A DNA stretch of 50,129 nucleotides from Coriobacteriia bacterium (lineage in GTDB: Bacteria > Actinomycetota > Coriobacteriia > Coriobacteriales > Eggerthellaceae). The position numbers were made by a program, and so were the translations under genes. Of the stretch, positions 1 through 8,923 are shown piece by piece. The notes beneath the pieces are model-generated. The model was not told the origin of the DNA. It saw nothing but the letters and a program-made list of their open reading frames with translations, and ran no database searches. The stretch spans positions 1 through 50,129 of the forward strand of contig JAUNCQ010000011.1 in the NCBI GenBank assembly GCA_030526515.1. Direction: 5' to 3'. Within the stretch, counting starts at the first letter, position 1. Every line of letters starts with the position of its first letter.

Positions 1-4
1 TAAG

Positions 5-32
5 GTTACAGGTTATCTTTACCCGCTATAAT
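5..32 (+). promoter_or_regulatory. Possible promoter before the polysaccharide cluster
   Basis: A perfect TATAAT lies at 27-32, with a weak -35-like hexamer (GTTACA, 4 of 6 matches) at 5-10 and a 16-base spacer. It would leave a leader of about 250 bases before the first gene at 284. I see no open frame or clear terminator in that leader. The -10 match is direct observation; promoter activity is inferred. Confidence 0.3.
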
Positions 33-283
33 CGTATCCATAGACCATGAAATGCAACGCCATCAGGGCACTTGCGTGAAATGGTATGTGTGGAACGAAT
101 TGAATATAGGGTAGGGAAGAGAAGCCGATCTCCGGCGATTCCTGTGGCGCCCCTGACTAGCCGCGGTTATCAAATTCGCCTCTGGCCTGCAAAGATTGTT
201 TTGCGCAAACCATAATTGGTACATTCCATATCCTATTGCACGTACTAGTAAGTGGGTAGTTCGTTGTCTCCGTCGGGGACGAC

Positions 284-1117
284 ATGGATTGGTGGCGAAG
301 TGTTTTGGAGTTGAATTCTCATGGCTCTGATGAGTTGCACTGTCTCTCGTCTGAGCAGGGCTGTGATGTCGCTTTTCCTTCGGGTCAACTTCAAGCCTTG
401 ATTAGCGAGAATCGTGAGAATGAGCCGGTCTTCCACGGGGGTGCACGCCCTGTTTCAGTTATTGACGTATCTGAGCTCGTTGATGTTTCTCAGGAAATCG
501 AGGTTGAGCGAATCGATACTTCCGATTGGCCGAATGATCGTGGGTATCGATTTGTGAAGAGGCTGTTTGATATTGTTTTGTCCTCGCTTGCCCTGATAAT
601 CCTTGCTCTTCCAATGTGTACTATCGCCATCTTGATAAAACTTGATAGTCCGGGACCTGTTTTGTATAAACAGGAGCGTTTAGGTAAAAACGGAAAGCCC
701 TTCATGCTCATGAAGTTTAGGTCGATGTACATAGATGCTGAGGCTGGGGGAGCTCAGTGGGCAACAGATAATGATCCTAGAGTCACAAAGATCGGTAAAA
801 TCCTGAGAGCTTCTAGGCTTGATGAACTGCCTCAGTTTCTTCAGGTTGTATCCGGCGATCTGTCTTTGGTAGGTCCTCGTCCCGAAAGAAAAGTGTTCTA
901 CGATGAATTCGAAAAGTATATTCATGGGTTTAGTCAAAGATTGATTGTGAAACCTGGAATATCGGGTCTTGCTCAGGTCTCTGGTGGATATGACTTAAGG
1001 CCTGCTGAGAAGATTATGTATGACATCGAATACATTAAGAACCGCTCAACCTTGCTTGATTTTAGGATCATCTTGAAGACAATCGTCGTTGTCTTTACTC
1101 ACGACGGGGCGAGATAA
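284..1117 (+). CDS. Undecaprenyl-phosphate sugar phosphotransferase (priming glycosyltransferase)
   Basis: Bacterial sugar transferase family (WcaJ/RfbP catalytic core). It should transfer a sugar-1-phosphate from a UDP-sugar to undecaprenyl phosphate at the inner membrane face, the first step of polysaccharide assembly. Residues 1-85 are a polar, unrecognised N-terminus. One hydrophobic segment follows at about 92-116, then the cytoplasmic catalytic domain with the family motifs KFRSM, the DELPQ segment, SLVGPRPE and KPGISGLAQVSG. At 277 residues it is the short form, without the four-helix N-terminal domain of WcaJ. The ATG at 284 follows a GGGGA stretch. The stop overlaps the next start by one base (TAATG), so the two genes are probably co-translated. 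The donor sugar cannot be read from the sequence. Confidence 0.9.
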   Translation: MDWWRSVLELNSHGSDELHCLSSEQGCDVAFPSGQLQALISENRENEPVFHGGARPVSVIDVSELVDVSQEIEVERIDTSDWPNDRGYRFVKRLFDIVLSSLALIILALPMCTIAILIKLDSPGPVLYKQERLGKNGKPFMLMKFRSMYIDAEAGGAQWATDNDPRVTKIGKILRASRLDELPQFLQVVSGDLSLVGPRPERKVFYDEFEKYIHGFSQRLIVKPGISGLAQVSGGYDLRPAEKIMYDIEYIKNRSTLLDFRIILKTIVVVFTHDGAR

Positions 1118-2292
1118 TGAGGATTCTTGTTCTTACTGATGGGTATTATCCCAGTAGATCGGCTTGCGCTGTTCGCATGAAGGTGTTTGTTGAAGAGTTC
1201 ATTCGCCTTGGTCATGATGTTTGCGTGTTGGCGAGCGACAGCAATCTTTCGGTATCTTTTGAGGGGTACGAGAAGCCGGACTATGTCACATTTTTCCCGG
1301 TCATTCCTCTTGGGGATAAGACAGCTATAAATAGGTTCAAAAACAATATCAGTATTGTCGCTGGTGCTGTTAGAGCCGCTAAAAGCCTGGGTTATTTTGA
1401 TGTTGTGTTTGCTACTTCTCCGCCCTTACTGATAGCGCTTGCAGCTACTCGTATAGCGCGTATCTGCAGAGCCAGGCTTGTGTTCGACGTTAGAGATGTC
1501 TGGCCTGACGTTGCGTATGAGATTGGATCTTTTGGCGAAAGAAGCTTATATGGTCGACTGTTTGCTTGGATTGCAAATAGAACCTACAAGCGTTCGATTA
1601 TGATTACCACCGTGTCTTCCGGCAAAGTTGAAAAACTAAGATCACACGTTCGGGACGAGAAGGACAAAGTTGTCCTTCTTCCTAACGGGCTTGATGAAGC
1701 GTTTTTGATGCAGGAAGAGGATGTCGGAATCATTGAAAAATATGGTTTACACCAGCGCCCAATATGCGTATATGTTGGTAACGTCGGTCTCGCTCAAGGG
1801 CTTGGGACGATTTTCGCATTGGCGGAGAGAAGGCCTGAAGTCAGATTTTTGATATTCGGCGAGGGTGCTGAAAGAAAGCAGCTTGAGCAGCGTGCGAAAG
1901 AATGCGGTGCTCATAATATCGCGTTTTGCGGAACTCTTTCGTCTCAAGGTGTGTTTACGGTACTAAAGCACGCGGACGTGTCCTTTGCACCGTTGGCCAG
2001 TTCAAAACTTTCGGACAGCGTTCCAACTAAAATGTTTGAGGCTATTGGTTGTGGTTGCCCTGTGCTCCTTGCCGCTCATGGAGATGCCGTTGAGACTTTA
2101 AACCGCATTGGTCTTGGTGGTTTTGCTGACCCTGAAGACATCAAGGGGCTTGTTCGGGTTTTTGAGAAGCTTCTCGATGAGCCATTCTCGTTCGAGGAAA
2201 AACAAATGGCCGCAGATTTGGTGGTTAGGCGATATTCGCGTCAGGCAGCAGTTGCGGATTTCGAGAAGTGCTTAGTCGGAAGGCTTACATAG
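1117..2292 (+). CDS. GT4-type glycosyltransferase
   Basis: A GT-B fold glycosyltransferase that probably adds a sugar to the lipid-linked repeat unit in the cytoplasm. The N-terminal half starts with MRILVLTDGYYPSR, typical of WbuB-like enzymes that glycosylate the primed carrier. FDVRDVWPDV matches the acceptor-domain signature of that group. The C-terminal half carries VYVGNVGLAQGL, the sugar-nucleotide site (SVPTKMFEAIGCGCPVLLA) and a final helix. The length of 391 residues is normal for GT4. It is translationally coupled to the priming transferase upstream and followed within 6 bases by the lyase gene. Specificity is unknown. Confidence 0.88.
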   Translation: MRILVLTDGYYPSRSACAVRMKVFVEEFIRLGHDVCVLASDSNLSVSFEGYEKPDYVTFFPVIPLGDKTAINRFKNNISIVAGAVRAAKSLGYFDVVFATSPPLLIALAATRIARICRARLVFDVRDVWPDVAYEIGSFGERSLYGRLFAWIANRTYKRSIMITTVSSGKVEKLRSHVRDEKDKVVLLPNGLDEAFLMQEEDVGIIEKYGLHQRPICVYVGNVGLAQGLGTIFALAERRPEVRFLIFGEGAERKQLEQRAKECGAHNIAFCGTLSSQGVFTVLKHADVSFAPLASSKLSDSVPTKMFEAIGCGCPVLLAAHGDAVETLNRIGLGGFADPEDIKGLVRVFEKLLDEPFSFEEKQMAADLVVRRYSRQAAVADFEKCLVGRLT

Positions 2293-2297
2293 TTGTT

Positions 2298-3926
2298 ATG
2301 AGTAGAGCTTCGTTGTATTTGAAAACGGCTTTTAGGCTAAAGCCGTCTATGATCCTCTCTCGATTAAGGGGCCGCCGCAAGATCTCTCTCGAGAACGAGC
2401 GCGAATATCCGGGTTTCGAATCCGTTCGGATTGTGATTCCGCAGACCGATTTGGATCCTGATTACCTCTTGAGGTTTGATGTTGAGGGCGTTCTTAACGA
2501 GGAGATATGTTTGCTGAATGAGAGGCATAAGGTTGATTTAGAGTTATGGAATGTTCCCGAGGCTAGTCACTTATGGAATTTCAATCTCCATTACTTCGAA
2601 TACTGCATTCCGTTAGCTGCGAAGTGGTCGGATACCGGAGACAACCGCTACTGGCTATGCTTTAAGCGATTGGTTGAGAGCTGGATTGCGGCTTGCGAAT
2701 ACCCGCTAGGAGACGGATGGCATCCTTACACCATTAGTTTGAGGCTTGTCAACTGGCTGGTTTGTCGCGAGCTTTTTGAGCCCATGCTTTCAACGGATGC
2801 TGAATTTGACAAAATGTTGCTTGATAGTATGTATGCCCAGTATCGTCATCTTGCTATCAACCAAGAAACGCATCTTCTCGCGAATCATTATTTTGAAAAT
2901 TTGAAGGCACTTGTGATTTGTTCAAAACTATTTGGAGACGACTGCGAATTTGAGAGAAGCTGGCGAAACCTTGAGGGGCAGCTCGAGGAACAAATTCTTC
3001 AAGATGGCGTTCATTTCGAGCGTAGCCTGATGTACCACAAACTCGTCCTCGAAGGAATACTTCGCATTTCTTTCGTGCTAAGGCAGATTGATGGCTCAGA
3101 GCCTGAAATCCTTAGGACGAAGGCGAGTTCAATGCTTGATGCCATGGTGTCGCTAGAGAAAGGAATGGGGAAAACCCCTTTTTTTAACGACAGCGCAGAT
3201 GGCGTTTCAAAAAGTTGCTCTCAGCTATCGGCCGCCTGCTTATCGATATTTCAACTTGAAGCATGCGATGCTGTAGCGGATTTCCCCTTTGCGGGATATT
3301 ACAAGTTGTATTCCGACGATGGGCGTTTTGCTTTGATGGTTGACGTTGGAGAACCCGGTCCACCGTACATGCTAGGCCATTCTCATTGCGATGCCTTGAG
3401 TTTTGAGCTATCCGTTGATGGCGTTCCCGTGATAATTAATTCGGGTACTTATGGCTATCAATCCGAGCTAAGGTCGTATTTTCGAAGTACTGCGGCGCAC
3501 AATACCGTTCAATACGGTTCTTGCGAGCAGATGCAGTGTTGGGGTGAACATCGAGTTGCAAGCTCCTATGAGTCGTGTTCTGTCGTTGAAAGATCTGGAA
3601 ACTTGATACGTGCAGTGCTTACGCTCCGTAATGGCATTAGGCTCGAGAGGTGTATTCAATTTAGAGCAGATTCTCTTGTGATTTCCGATACCGCTGTTAA
3701 CGGCGCTGACGAGTGCCTGGTGTCTCGGATTCATATTGCGAGCGGGAACCGCCTCGATGCTGTTTCGTCGGATTCCCAAATGAACGTGGAGCAACAGGTA
3801 GCATCTCGAGAATTCGGTTTACTCGAAAATGTGGAGACATTGGTCTTCAAATCGTCTGATTCGATTGTCTGCTCCATCGATTGTGCGAGTTTACGACAGT
3901 ATGTTGTGGGAAAGGATATTGGATGA
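2298..3926 (+). CDS. Heparinase II/III-like polysaccharide lyase family protein
   Basis: An N-terminal (alpha/alpha) toroid-like region (WNFNLHYFEY near residue 90, WHPYTISLR near 145) is followed by a heparinase II/III-like C-terminal domain. Key stretches include GHSHCDALSFEL, NSGTYGYQ and RSTAAHNTV, the family's His/Tyr-rich active-site pattern. Proteins like this are common beside glycosyltransferases in capsule and exopolysaccharide loci and are thought to cleave or edit uronic-acid-containing glycans, which fits the ManNAcA genes next door. No signal peptide is evident, so where it acts is unclear. I place the start at the ATG at 2298, with GGAAGG at 2278-2283 as a distant Shine-Dalgarno; a longer in-frame start at 2268 lies inside the previous gene. 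The end overlaps the wecC start as ATGA. Confidence 0.82.
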   Translation: MSRASLYLKTAFRLKPSMILSRLRGRRKISLENEREYPGFESVRIVIPQTDLDPDYLLRFDVEGVLNEEICLLNERHKVDLELWNVPEASHLWNFNLHYFEYCIPLAAKWSDTGDNRYWLCFKRLVESWIAACEYPLGDGWHPYTISLRLVNWLVCRELFEPMLSTDAEFDKMLLDSMYAQYRHLAINQETHLLANHYFENLKALVICSKLFGDDCEFERSWRNLEGQLEEQILQDGVHFERSLMYHKLVLEGILRISFVLRQIDGSEPEILRTKASSMLDAMVSLEKGMGKTPFFNDSADGVSKSCSQLSAACLSIFQLEACDAVADFPFAGYYKLYSDDGRFALMVDVGEPGPPYMLGHSHCDALSFELSVDGVPVIINSGTYGYQSELRSYFRSTAAHNTVQYGSCEQMQCWGEHRVASSYESCSVVERSGNLIRAVLTLRNGIRLERCIQFRADSLVISDTAVNGADECLVSRIHIASGNRLDAVSSDSQMNVEQQVASREFGLLENVETLVFKSSDSIVCSIDCASLRQYVVGKDIG

Positions 3927-5149
3927 TTAACGTAATTGGTCTTGGGTATATTGGCTTGCCAACTGCCCTAATGTTTGCAACTCATGGCGTTGAGGTGGTT
4001 GGTACGGACTACAACAAAGACCTCATCGTGACCTTGAACGCGGGTAAGACGACGTTCAAAGAAGAGGGTCTCGATGAGTTATTCGATGAGGCTCTGAAGG
4101 CGGGAATTACTTTCACTACGGAGTATCAGTGCTGTGATATGTATATTGTGAGCGTTCCGACACCATATGATAAAACCACGAAGAAAATCGATCCTTGTTT
4201 TGTGAATGCCGCTGTTAAAACCGTGATGGATGTATGCCCAAAGGGTGCAACCGTTGTAATCGAGTCGACTGTTAGTCCCGGCACTATAGACAGGTATGTT
4301 CGCCCCGTTGTGGAAGCAAATGGCTTCACGATCGGCGTGGACATTAATCTCGTGCATGCACCTGAGCGGATCATCCCTGGAAACATGGTGTACGAATTGC
4401 TTCACAACAATCGTACTATTGGCGCTGACGATCCCGAGGTTGGCGAGGCCGTTAAAGAGTTGTATGCGAAGTTTTGTCAGGCTGACATTGCAGTTACCGA
4501 CATTAGAACTGCGGAGATGACAAAGGTTGTCGAAAACACTTTTAGGGATATCAATATCGCGTTTGCTAATGAACTTCAGAAGATCTGCCGTTCCGACGGG
4601 ATGGATGTTCATGAAATCATCCGTATTGCCAACAAGCATCCCCGAGTCAATATTCTATCGCCTGGACCTGGAGTCGGCGGCCACTGCATTAGCGTCGATC
4701 CGTGGTTTCTCGTCGGAGACTATCCGGAGATTGCTCGTCTAATTAGGAACGCACGTGAAACCAATGACTCTATGCCTGATTTTGTTCTCTCGCGTGCCTA
4801 TGAAATCATGCGTGAAAACAGGATATCCGATCCCAGCAAAGTAGGAATCTATGGCCTTGCATACAAGGCAAACGTAGATGACACTCGAGAGAGCCCGACT
4901 CTTCAAATGCTTGAATCTATGGAGCGCCATTTGTGTGCACCTGTTAGCAAAATCTATGATCCATGGGTTGAAGACGATATCGTTCCTAATCAAGTTCACG
5001 ATTTTGATTCGTTTATCGATGGGCTTGATATGGTAATCGTTATGGTTGGGCATTCGCAGATTGCAAACAACCCGTCATTGTTTGGCGACGTTATTCTTCT
5101 CGATTGCTGCAATGTTTGTGGTGTCGGGAACAATGTTTATAAGCTGTAG
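3923..5149 (+). CDS. wecC: UDP-N-acetyl-D-mannosamine dehydrogenase
   Basis: Oxidises UDP-ManNAc to UDP-ManNAcA with two NAD+. It has an N-terminal Rossmann motif (VIGLGYIGLP, residues 4-13), VSVPTP, ESTVSPGT, and the diagnostic WecC stretch GPGVGGHCISVDPWFLV with the catalytic cysteine. A C-terminal UDP-binding domain contains GLAYKANVDDTRESP. The length of 408 residues is typical. The start at 3923 makes an ATGA overlap with the preceding lyase gene; an upstream in-frame start at 3881 would add an unrelated peptide. With the epimerase immediately downstream it forms a complete UDP-GlcNAc to UDP-ManNAcA route. Confidence 0.93.
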   Translation: MINVIGLGYIGLPTALMFATHGVEVVGTDYNKDLIVTLNAGKTTFKEEGLDELFDEALKAGITFTTEYQCCDMYIVSVPTPYDKTTKKIDPCFVNAAVKTVMDVCPKGATVVIESTVSPGTIDRYVRPVVEANGFTIGVDINLVHAPERIIPGNMVYELLHNNRTIGADDPEVGEAVKELYAKFCQADIAVTDIRTAEMTKVVENTFRDINIAFANELQKICRSDGMDVHEIIRIANKHPRVNILSPGPGVGGHCISVDPWFLVGDYPEIARLIRNARETNDSMPDFVLSRAYEIMRENRISDPSKVGIYGLAYKANVDDTRESPTLQMLESMERHLCAPVSKIYDPWVEDDIVPNQVHDFDSFIDGLDMVIVMVGHSQIANNPSLFGDVILLDCCNVCGVGNNVYKL

Positions 5150-5166
5150 AGATCGGATAGAAGCCC

Positions 5167-6261
5167 ATGAAAAAACTAATGCTTGTATTCGGTACCCGTC
5201 CGGAAGCGATAAAGATGTGCCCTCTCGTAAATGAGCTCAAATCGCGACCCGACCAGTGTGAAACTGTTGTTTGTGTAACCGGGCAGCATCGCGAAATGCT
5301 TGACCAGGTTCTGCGCGTGTTCGGTGTCGTTCCAGAGCATGATCTTCGTATAATGAAAGCTGGTCAAACCCTGTTCGACATCACCTGCGACGTTTTGACT
5401 AAGCTCAAGGGGATTCTTGAAAGCGAGAGACCTGATGTTGTTCTGGTTCATGGCGATACTACAACGAGTTTTGCCGCTGCGTTAGCTTGCTTTTACCTCC
5501 AAATACCCGTGGGTCACGTCGAAGCCGGGCTGAGAACTCGCAATGTCTTCAGCCCGTGGCCAGAAGAGTTTAATCGTCAGGCGGTTGATATCGTATCGAA
5601 GTACTACTTTGCCCCTACTGAAACTTCGAGGCAGAATTTACTCAACGAGTGTAAAGGGCCCGATGGGATATACGTAACGGGAAATACTGGCATCGATGCT
5701 CTCGCTACAACTGTGCGTGATGATTACAAGAACGAACATCTTGATTGGGCTTCTGATAGCAGGCTGATTTTAATTACTGCTCATCGTCGCGAAAACTTAG
5801 GCGACCCTATGAGAAACATGTTTCGTGCTATTCGCCGAGTTATGGAAGTGCATGATGACGTTAAGGCAATTTATCCGATTCATATGAATCCTGCTGTCCG
5901 CAAGGCTGCTCACGCAGAACTTGGCGGGTTCGATCGGCTTCGCATTATCGAACCGCTTGAAGTGATTGATTTCCATAACTTTCTTGCGCGTTGTTATCTT
6001 GTGCTTACTGATAGCGGCGGTATTCAGGAGGAGGCTCCAAGTCTTGGAAAGCCGGTTCTTGTTATGCGTGATACTACGGAACGTCCAGAGGGTGTTGCTG
6101 CTGGCACGCTTCGATTGGTTGGAACGAATGAGGATTCAATCTATTGCGCGTTTACGGAGCTGCTTGATTCCGCAGACTGTTACTTAAGTATGTCCAAGGC
6201 TAGCAATCCCTACGGAGACGGAAAGGCAAGTATCCGCATTGCCGAAGCGCTTTTAGGATAG
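5167..6261 (+). CDS. wecB: UDP-N-acetylglucosamine 2-epimerase (non-hydrolysing)
   Basis: Converts UDP-GlcNAc to UDP-ManNAc, the substrate of the neighbouring dehydrogenase. The full-length 364-residue WecB fold is visible: FGTRPEAIKM at the N-terminus, VHGDTTTSFAAAL, GHVEAGLRT, ITAHRREN, and the nucleotide-binding SGGIQEEAPSLGKPVLVMR near the C-terminus. It starts 17 bases after the wecC stop. The order wecC-wecB is the reverse of the enterobacterial one. Confidence 0.93.
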   Translation: MKKLMLVFGTRPEAIKMCPLVNELKSRPDQCETVVCVTGQHREMLDQVLRVFGVVPEHDLRIMKAGQTLFDITCDVLTKLKGILESERPDVVLVHGDTTTSFAAALACFYLQIPVGHVEAGLRTRNVFSPWPEEFNRQAVDIVSKYYFAPTETSRQNLLNECKGPDGIYVTGNTGIDALATTVRDDYKNEHLDWASDSRLILITAHRRENLGDPMRNMFRAIRRVMEVHDDVKAIYPIHMNPAVRKAAHAELGGFDRLRIIEPLEVIDFHNFLARCYLVLTDSGGIQEEAPSLGKPVLVMRDTTERPEGVAAGTLRLVGTNEDSIYCAFTELLDSADCYLSMSKASNPYGDGKASIRIAEALLG

Positions 6262-6345
6262 CGATTCGTTTAGGACGCGATACTGGGTAGAGATGCGACG
6301 TCCGGTGTTGCGCTTGCGCGGATATTGTAAAAAATGAAGGCAAAT

Positions 6346-7491
6346 ATGAAAACAGTATTGTTGTTAAATCATGCGCCAAATCCCCGAATGTTGAAAAGAG
6401 TCTCTTTGATGATGGAGTTCGGGGAGGTTCATGTCGTATGTTTGGATCGGACCGACGTGAATATTTGGGAAATTGATTCCTCTCTCTACACATCGATTGA
6501 GGCTGTCAAGATGGCTGTTCCGTCATCGAAGCATCTCGTCAAAAGGTACATTGCGACACGAAAGTTTAGGAAAATCGCAAAACGAAAGATTTACAGTATT
6601 GAGCCTGATTTGATTTACACTGAACTATTTGACTGCCTTCTTATCGCGGCAGAAGCGAAGAGGCAAATCCCGGGTTGCTCGATGGTGTATGAGGTGGCAG
6701 ACATCCGCGAGGCATTGCTCAGCGATGAGACGTCTCTCTTGCGGAAACTTAAGCAATCCGTGATAAAGGCTATTGAAAAGCGCGCTTTCTCAGCAGTTGA
6801 TAGATTGGTGGTTACTTCTGGCCGCTTTTATGAGGACTACTACTCTTCTTTAATGCCGTTTGACAGGACGATATTTGCTCCTAATGCACCAGATTCCTCA
6901 TTGTTTGAAGGTTACTGTGCGAACGTTAATAGAGGGCGGTTTTGCCTCGGTTTTGTCGGCAGCATTCGGTACCTTGATCAGCTGAAGCTGATGGTGGACG
7001 CATGCCATATCACGGGAGTATCTTGCTTGATAGCCGGCGCGGCTGTGTCCGATGCTGCAGATAAGGAGATCCGCGAGTATTCACAAGGTAAGGACGTATC
7101 TTTTACCGGGCGATTTAACTATGCGCAACAGGTTCGGGAAATCTACAGCCAGATTGATTGCGTGTTCGCGGTATATGACGCGGACAATCCTAATGTGCGC
7201 ATTGCCTTGCCGAACAAGTTGTATGAATCAGTGTTTTGCGGCTTACCGATTCTTGTGGCAAAGGGCACATATCTCTCTGAGCTTGTTGAAGAGTGGGGTG
7301 TTGGCTTGTCTGTCGATCACAAAAACCTCGAAGACCTCGTTGGGGCTATTCAGCGGCTGAGAGACGACAAGAATCTGCGTTTATCTATCCAGGACAACTG
7401 CAAAAGGGTTCTTTTGGATGAATCCTGGCTTGATTGGCGAAAGGATCTTTCAGATTTTTGTCACCAGATTGAATTCAACGCATCGAAATAG
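6346..7491 (+). CDS. Glycosyltransferase, GT4-like
   Basis: A GT-B glycosyltransferase with a divergent N-terminus (VLLLNHAPNPRMLKR) and a clear C-terminal donor-binding half: FVGSIRYLDQL, ISCLIAG-like strand, SFTGRFNYAQ, and PNKLYESVFCGLPILVAKG. It probably adds a residue to the repeat unit. I prefer the ATG at 6346 because GAAGG (6336-6340) lies five bases upstream; an in-frame ATG at 6334 would add four residues. An 84-base gap separates it from wecB, so it may have its own initiation, but it stays on the same strand. Sugar and linkage are unknown. Confidence 0.82.
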   Translation: MKTVLLLNHAPNPRMLKRVSLMMEFGEVHVVCLDRTDVNIWEIDSSLYTSIEAVKMAVPSSKHLVKRYIATRKFRKIAKRKIYSIEPDLIYTELFDCLLIAAEAKRQIPGCSMVYEVADIREALLSDETSLLRKLKQSVIKAIEKRAFSAVDRLVVTSGRFYEDYYSSLMPFDRTIFAPNAPDSSLFEGYCANVNRGRFCLGFVGSIRYLDQLKLMVDACHITGVSCLIAGAAVSDAADKEIREYSQGKDVSFTGRFNYAQQVREIYSQIDCVFAVYDADNPNVRIALPNKLYESVFCGLPILVAKGTYLSELVEEWGVGLSVDHKNLEDLVGAIQRLRDDKNLRLSIQDNCKRVLLDESWLDWRKDLSDFCHQIEFNASK

Positions 7492-7564
7492 AGCCTATCC
7501 TGGAGTCTTCCGGTTGATAGCATTGTGCTCGAGATAGGTTGTCAGGTGTACCATTGGTTGTGTT

Positions 7565-8818
7565 ATGAAAACGCGTTCTAGAAAAAAATATTTCTGCGAT
7601 GGGCAAAATCGAGCATCCTCGACGACGATTGATTGGGCTAAAGCCATTTCGGTCATACTGGTCGCGCTTGGTTCGATTGCCTTTTTTGCACTGTGCACGG
7701 TAGCGGGAGTCGAGAATACTCAGACTGATAATGGTTCCGTGTACATAGTTTATATCCTGTTAACTTCTTGCCTTTGCGCTGTTTGCCTTATACATGAGCT
7801 TGTGATTCAGGCTGTTCGGCTTTCACGTGGTACCTGGATTCTCCTTCTCGTCTCTTTGGCCATATTGCTCGATTTACTGATAGAGCGCCAGTCGTTTGGG
7901 TCGTACGATTTTCTGTTGTTTTACATAGGCTTGGCGTTGCCAGGATTGGCTGCAGGGCTGCTGGCATCGAATCCCTTCGTTTTCAGGCTGGTAAAATCTC
8001 TTGTCGATCCTTTTGTGTTGCTTGTGACGGTCGCGGTAGTGTTGTTTGAGGTGAATATCTACGCGAGCGGGTGGTGGCGAAGCTTGCAGTTAGGTAGCTT
8101 TGGCTATCAGACTGCAGCATATTCAGCAGCTGTCGCTTTTGGATTAAATGCTTGGTCGATACTTCGTTGTGGCCACGAGGATCGCTTCCGTATTTTCAAT
8201 TTGACATGTTTTAGGACGATTCGTCTTGCGTTGCTTCCGATATTAGCGGGAGCAACCCTGTTGTCCGGCGGCCGCGGTGGCGCTGTTCTTGTATTGATGT
8301 ATTGCGTGATTGTCATAAGTTGGGTTGGAACAGGGAAAAAGCATGGGATTGCGTATAGCATACTGGTGGCGCTCTTGGTCGTTCTTGCTGGAGGCATAGC
8401 GTTTAATCTTGTCGATGTCTCTCAGTTCGCCGGTTTGGATCGCATTCTGAATAGAGGAGATAATCGGTCGAGCGTGATCGAAGGAGCTCTTTCTCTATTT
8501 TCTGAGTCGCCCGTATTCGGGTACGGATTCGGTGGGTATGGACAATTGCTATTTGAGCCTTATCCGCACAACATCGTATTGGACATACTGTTGTGCGGCG
8601 GCATAGTTGGACTGCTGTGTTCGCTTCTGTATTCGGGCTGGTTTGTTTTCAAGATAAAAAAGATTGGGGCATCTTCAGTCAGTTCCTATTCTCTTCTGTT
8701 GGTTATTGCTGTGTATGCGCTCACGTTTCTTATGTTCTCGGGTACTTTCTTGTCAAGCGCAGTTTTTTGGTTTTGCCTTTCCTTTGTCACTTCATATTGC
8801 ATTCGTGACGAAACGTAG
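7565..8818 (+). CDS. O-antigen ligase/polymerase family membrane protein (Wzy-like)
   Basis: A polytopic membrane protein of 417 residues with about ten or more hydrophobic segments. It has the O-antigen ligase family loop near residues 305-345: NRSSVIEGAL, ESPVFGYGFGGYG and YPHNIVLDILLCGG. The P-H-N motif followed by a membrane helix is characteristic. In a Wzx/Wzy pathway this protein would polymerise flipped repeat units on the outer face of the membrane; the flippase gene follows directly. A WaaL-type ligase function is less likely in a Gram-positive host. Confidence 0.82.
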   Translation: MKTRSRKKYFCDGQNRASSTTIDWAKAISVILVALGSIAFFALCTVAGVENTQTDNGSVYIVYILLTSCLCAVCLIHELVIQAVRLSRGTWILLLVSLAILLDLLIERQSFGSYDFLLFYIGLALPGLAAGLLASNPFVFRLVKSLVDPFVLLVTVAVVLFEVNIYASGWWRSLQLGSFGYQTAAYSAAVAFGLNAWSILRCGHEDRFRIFNLTCFRTIRLALLPILAGATLLSGGRGGAVLVLMYCVIVISWVGTGKKHGIAYSILVALLVVLAGGIAFNLVDVSQFAGLDRILNRGDNRSSVIEGALSLFSESPVFGYGFGGYGQLLFEPYPHNIVLDILLCGGIVGLLCSLLYSGWFVFKIKKIGASSVSSYSLLLVIAVYALTFLMFSGTFLSSAVFWFCLSFVTSYCIRDET

Positions 8819-8923
8819 TCTTTGGGATGTGTTTTAGATTAGCGTAAACACGCAGGTTGGCCCTGCTATCACCGCCATGCCGAAGCTGCATATAGTGCGG
8901 TTGTCGTCACCAAGAGGTTGTAT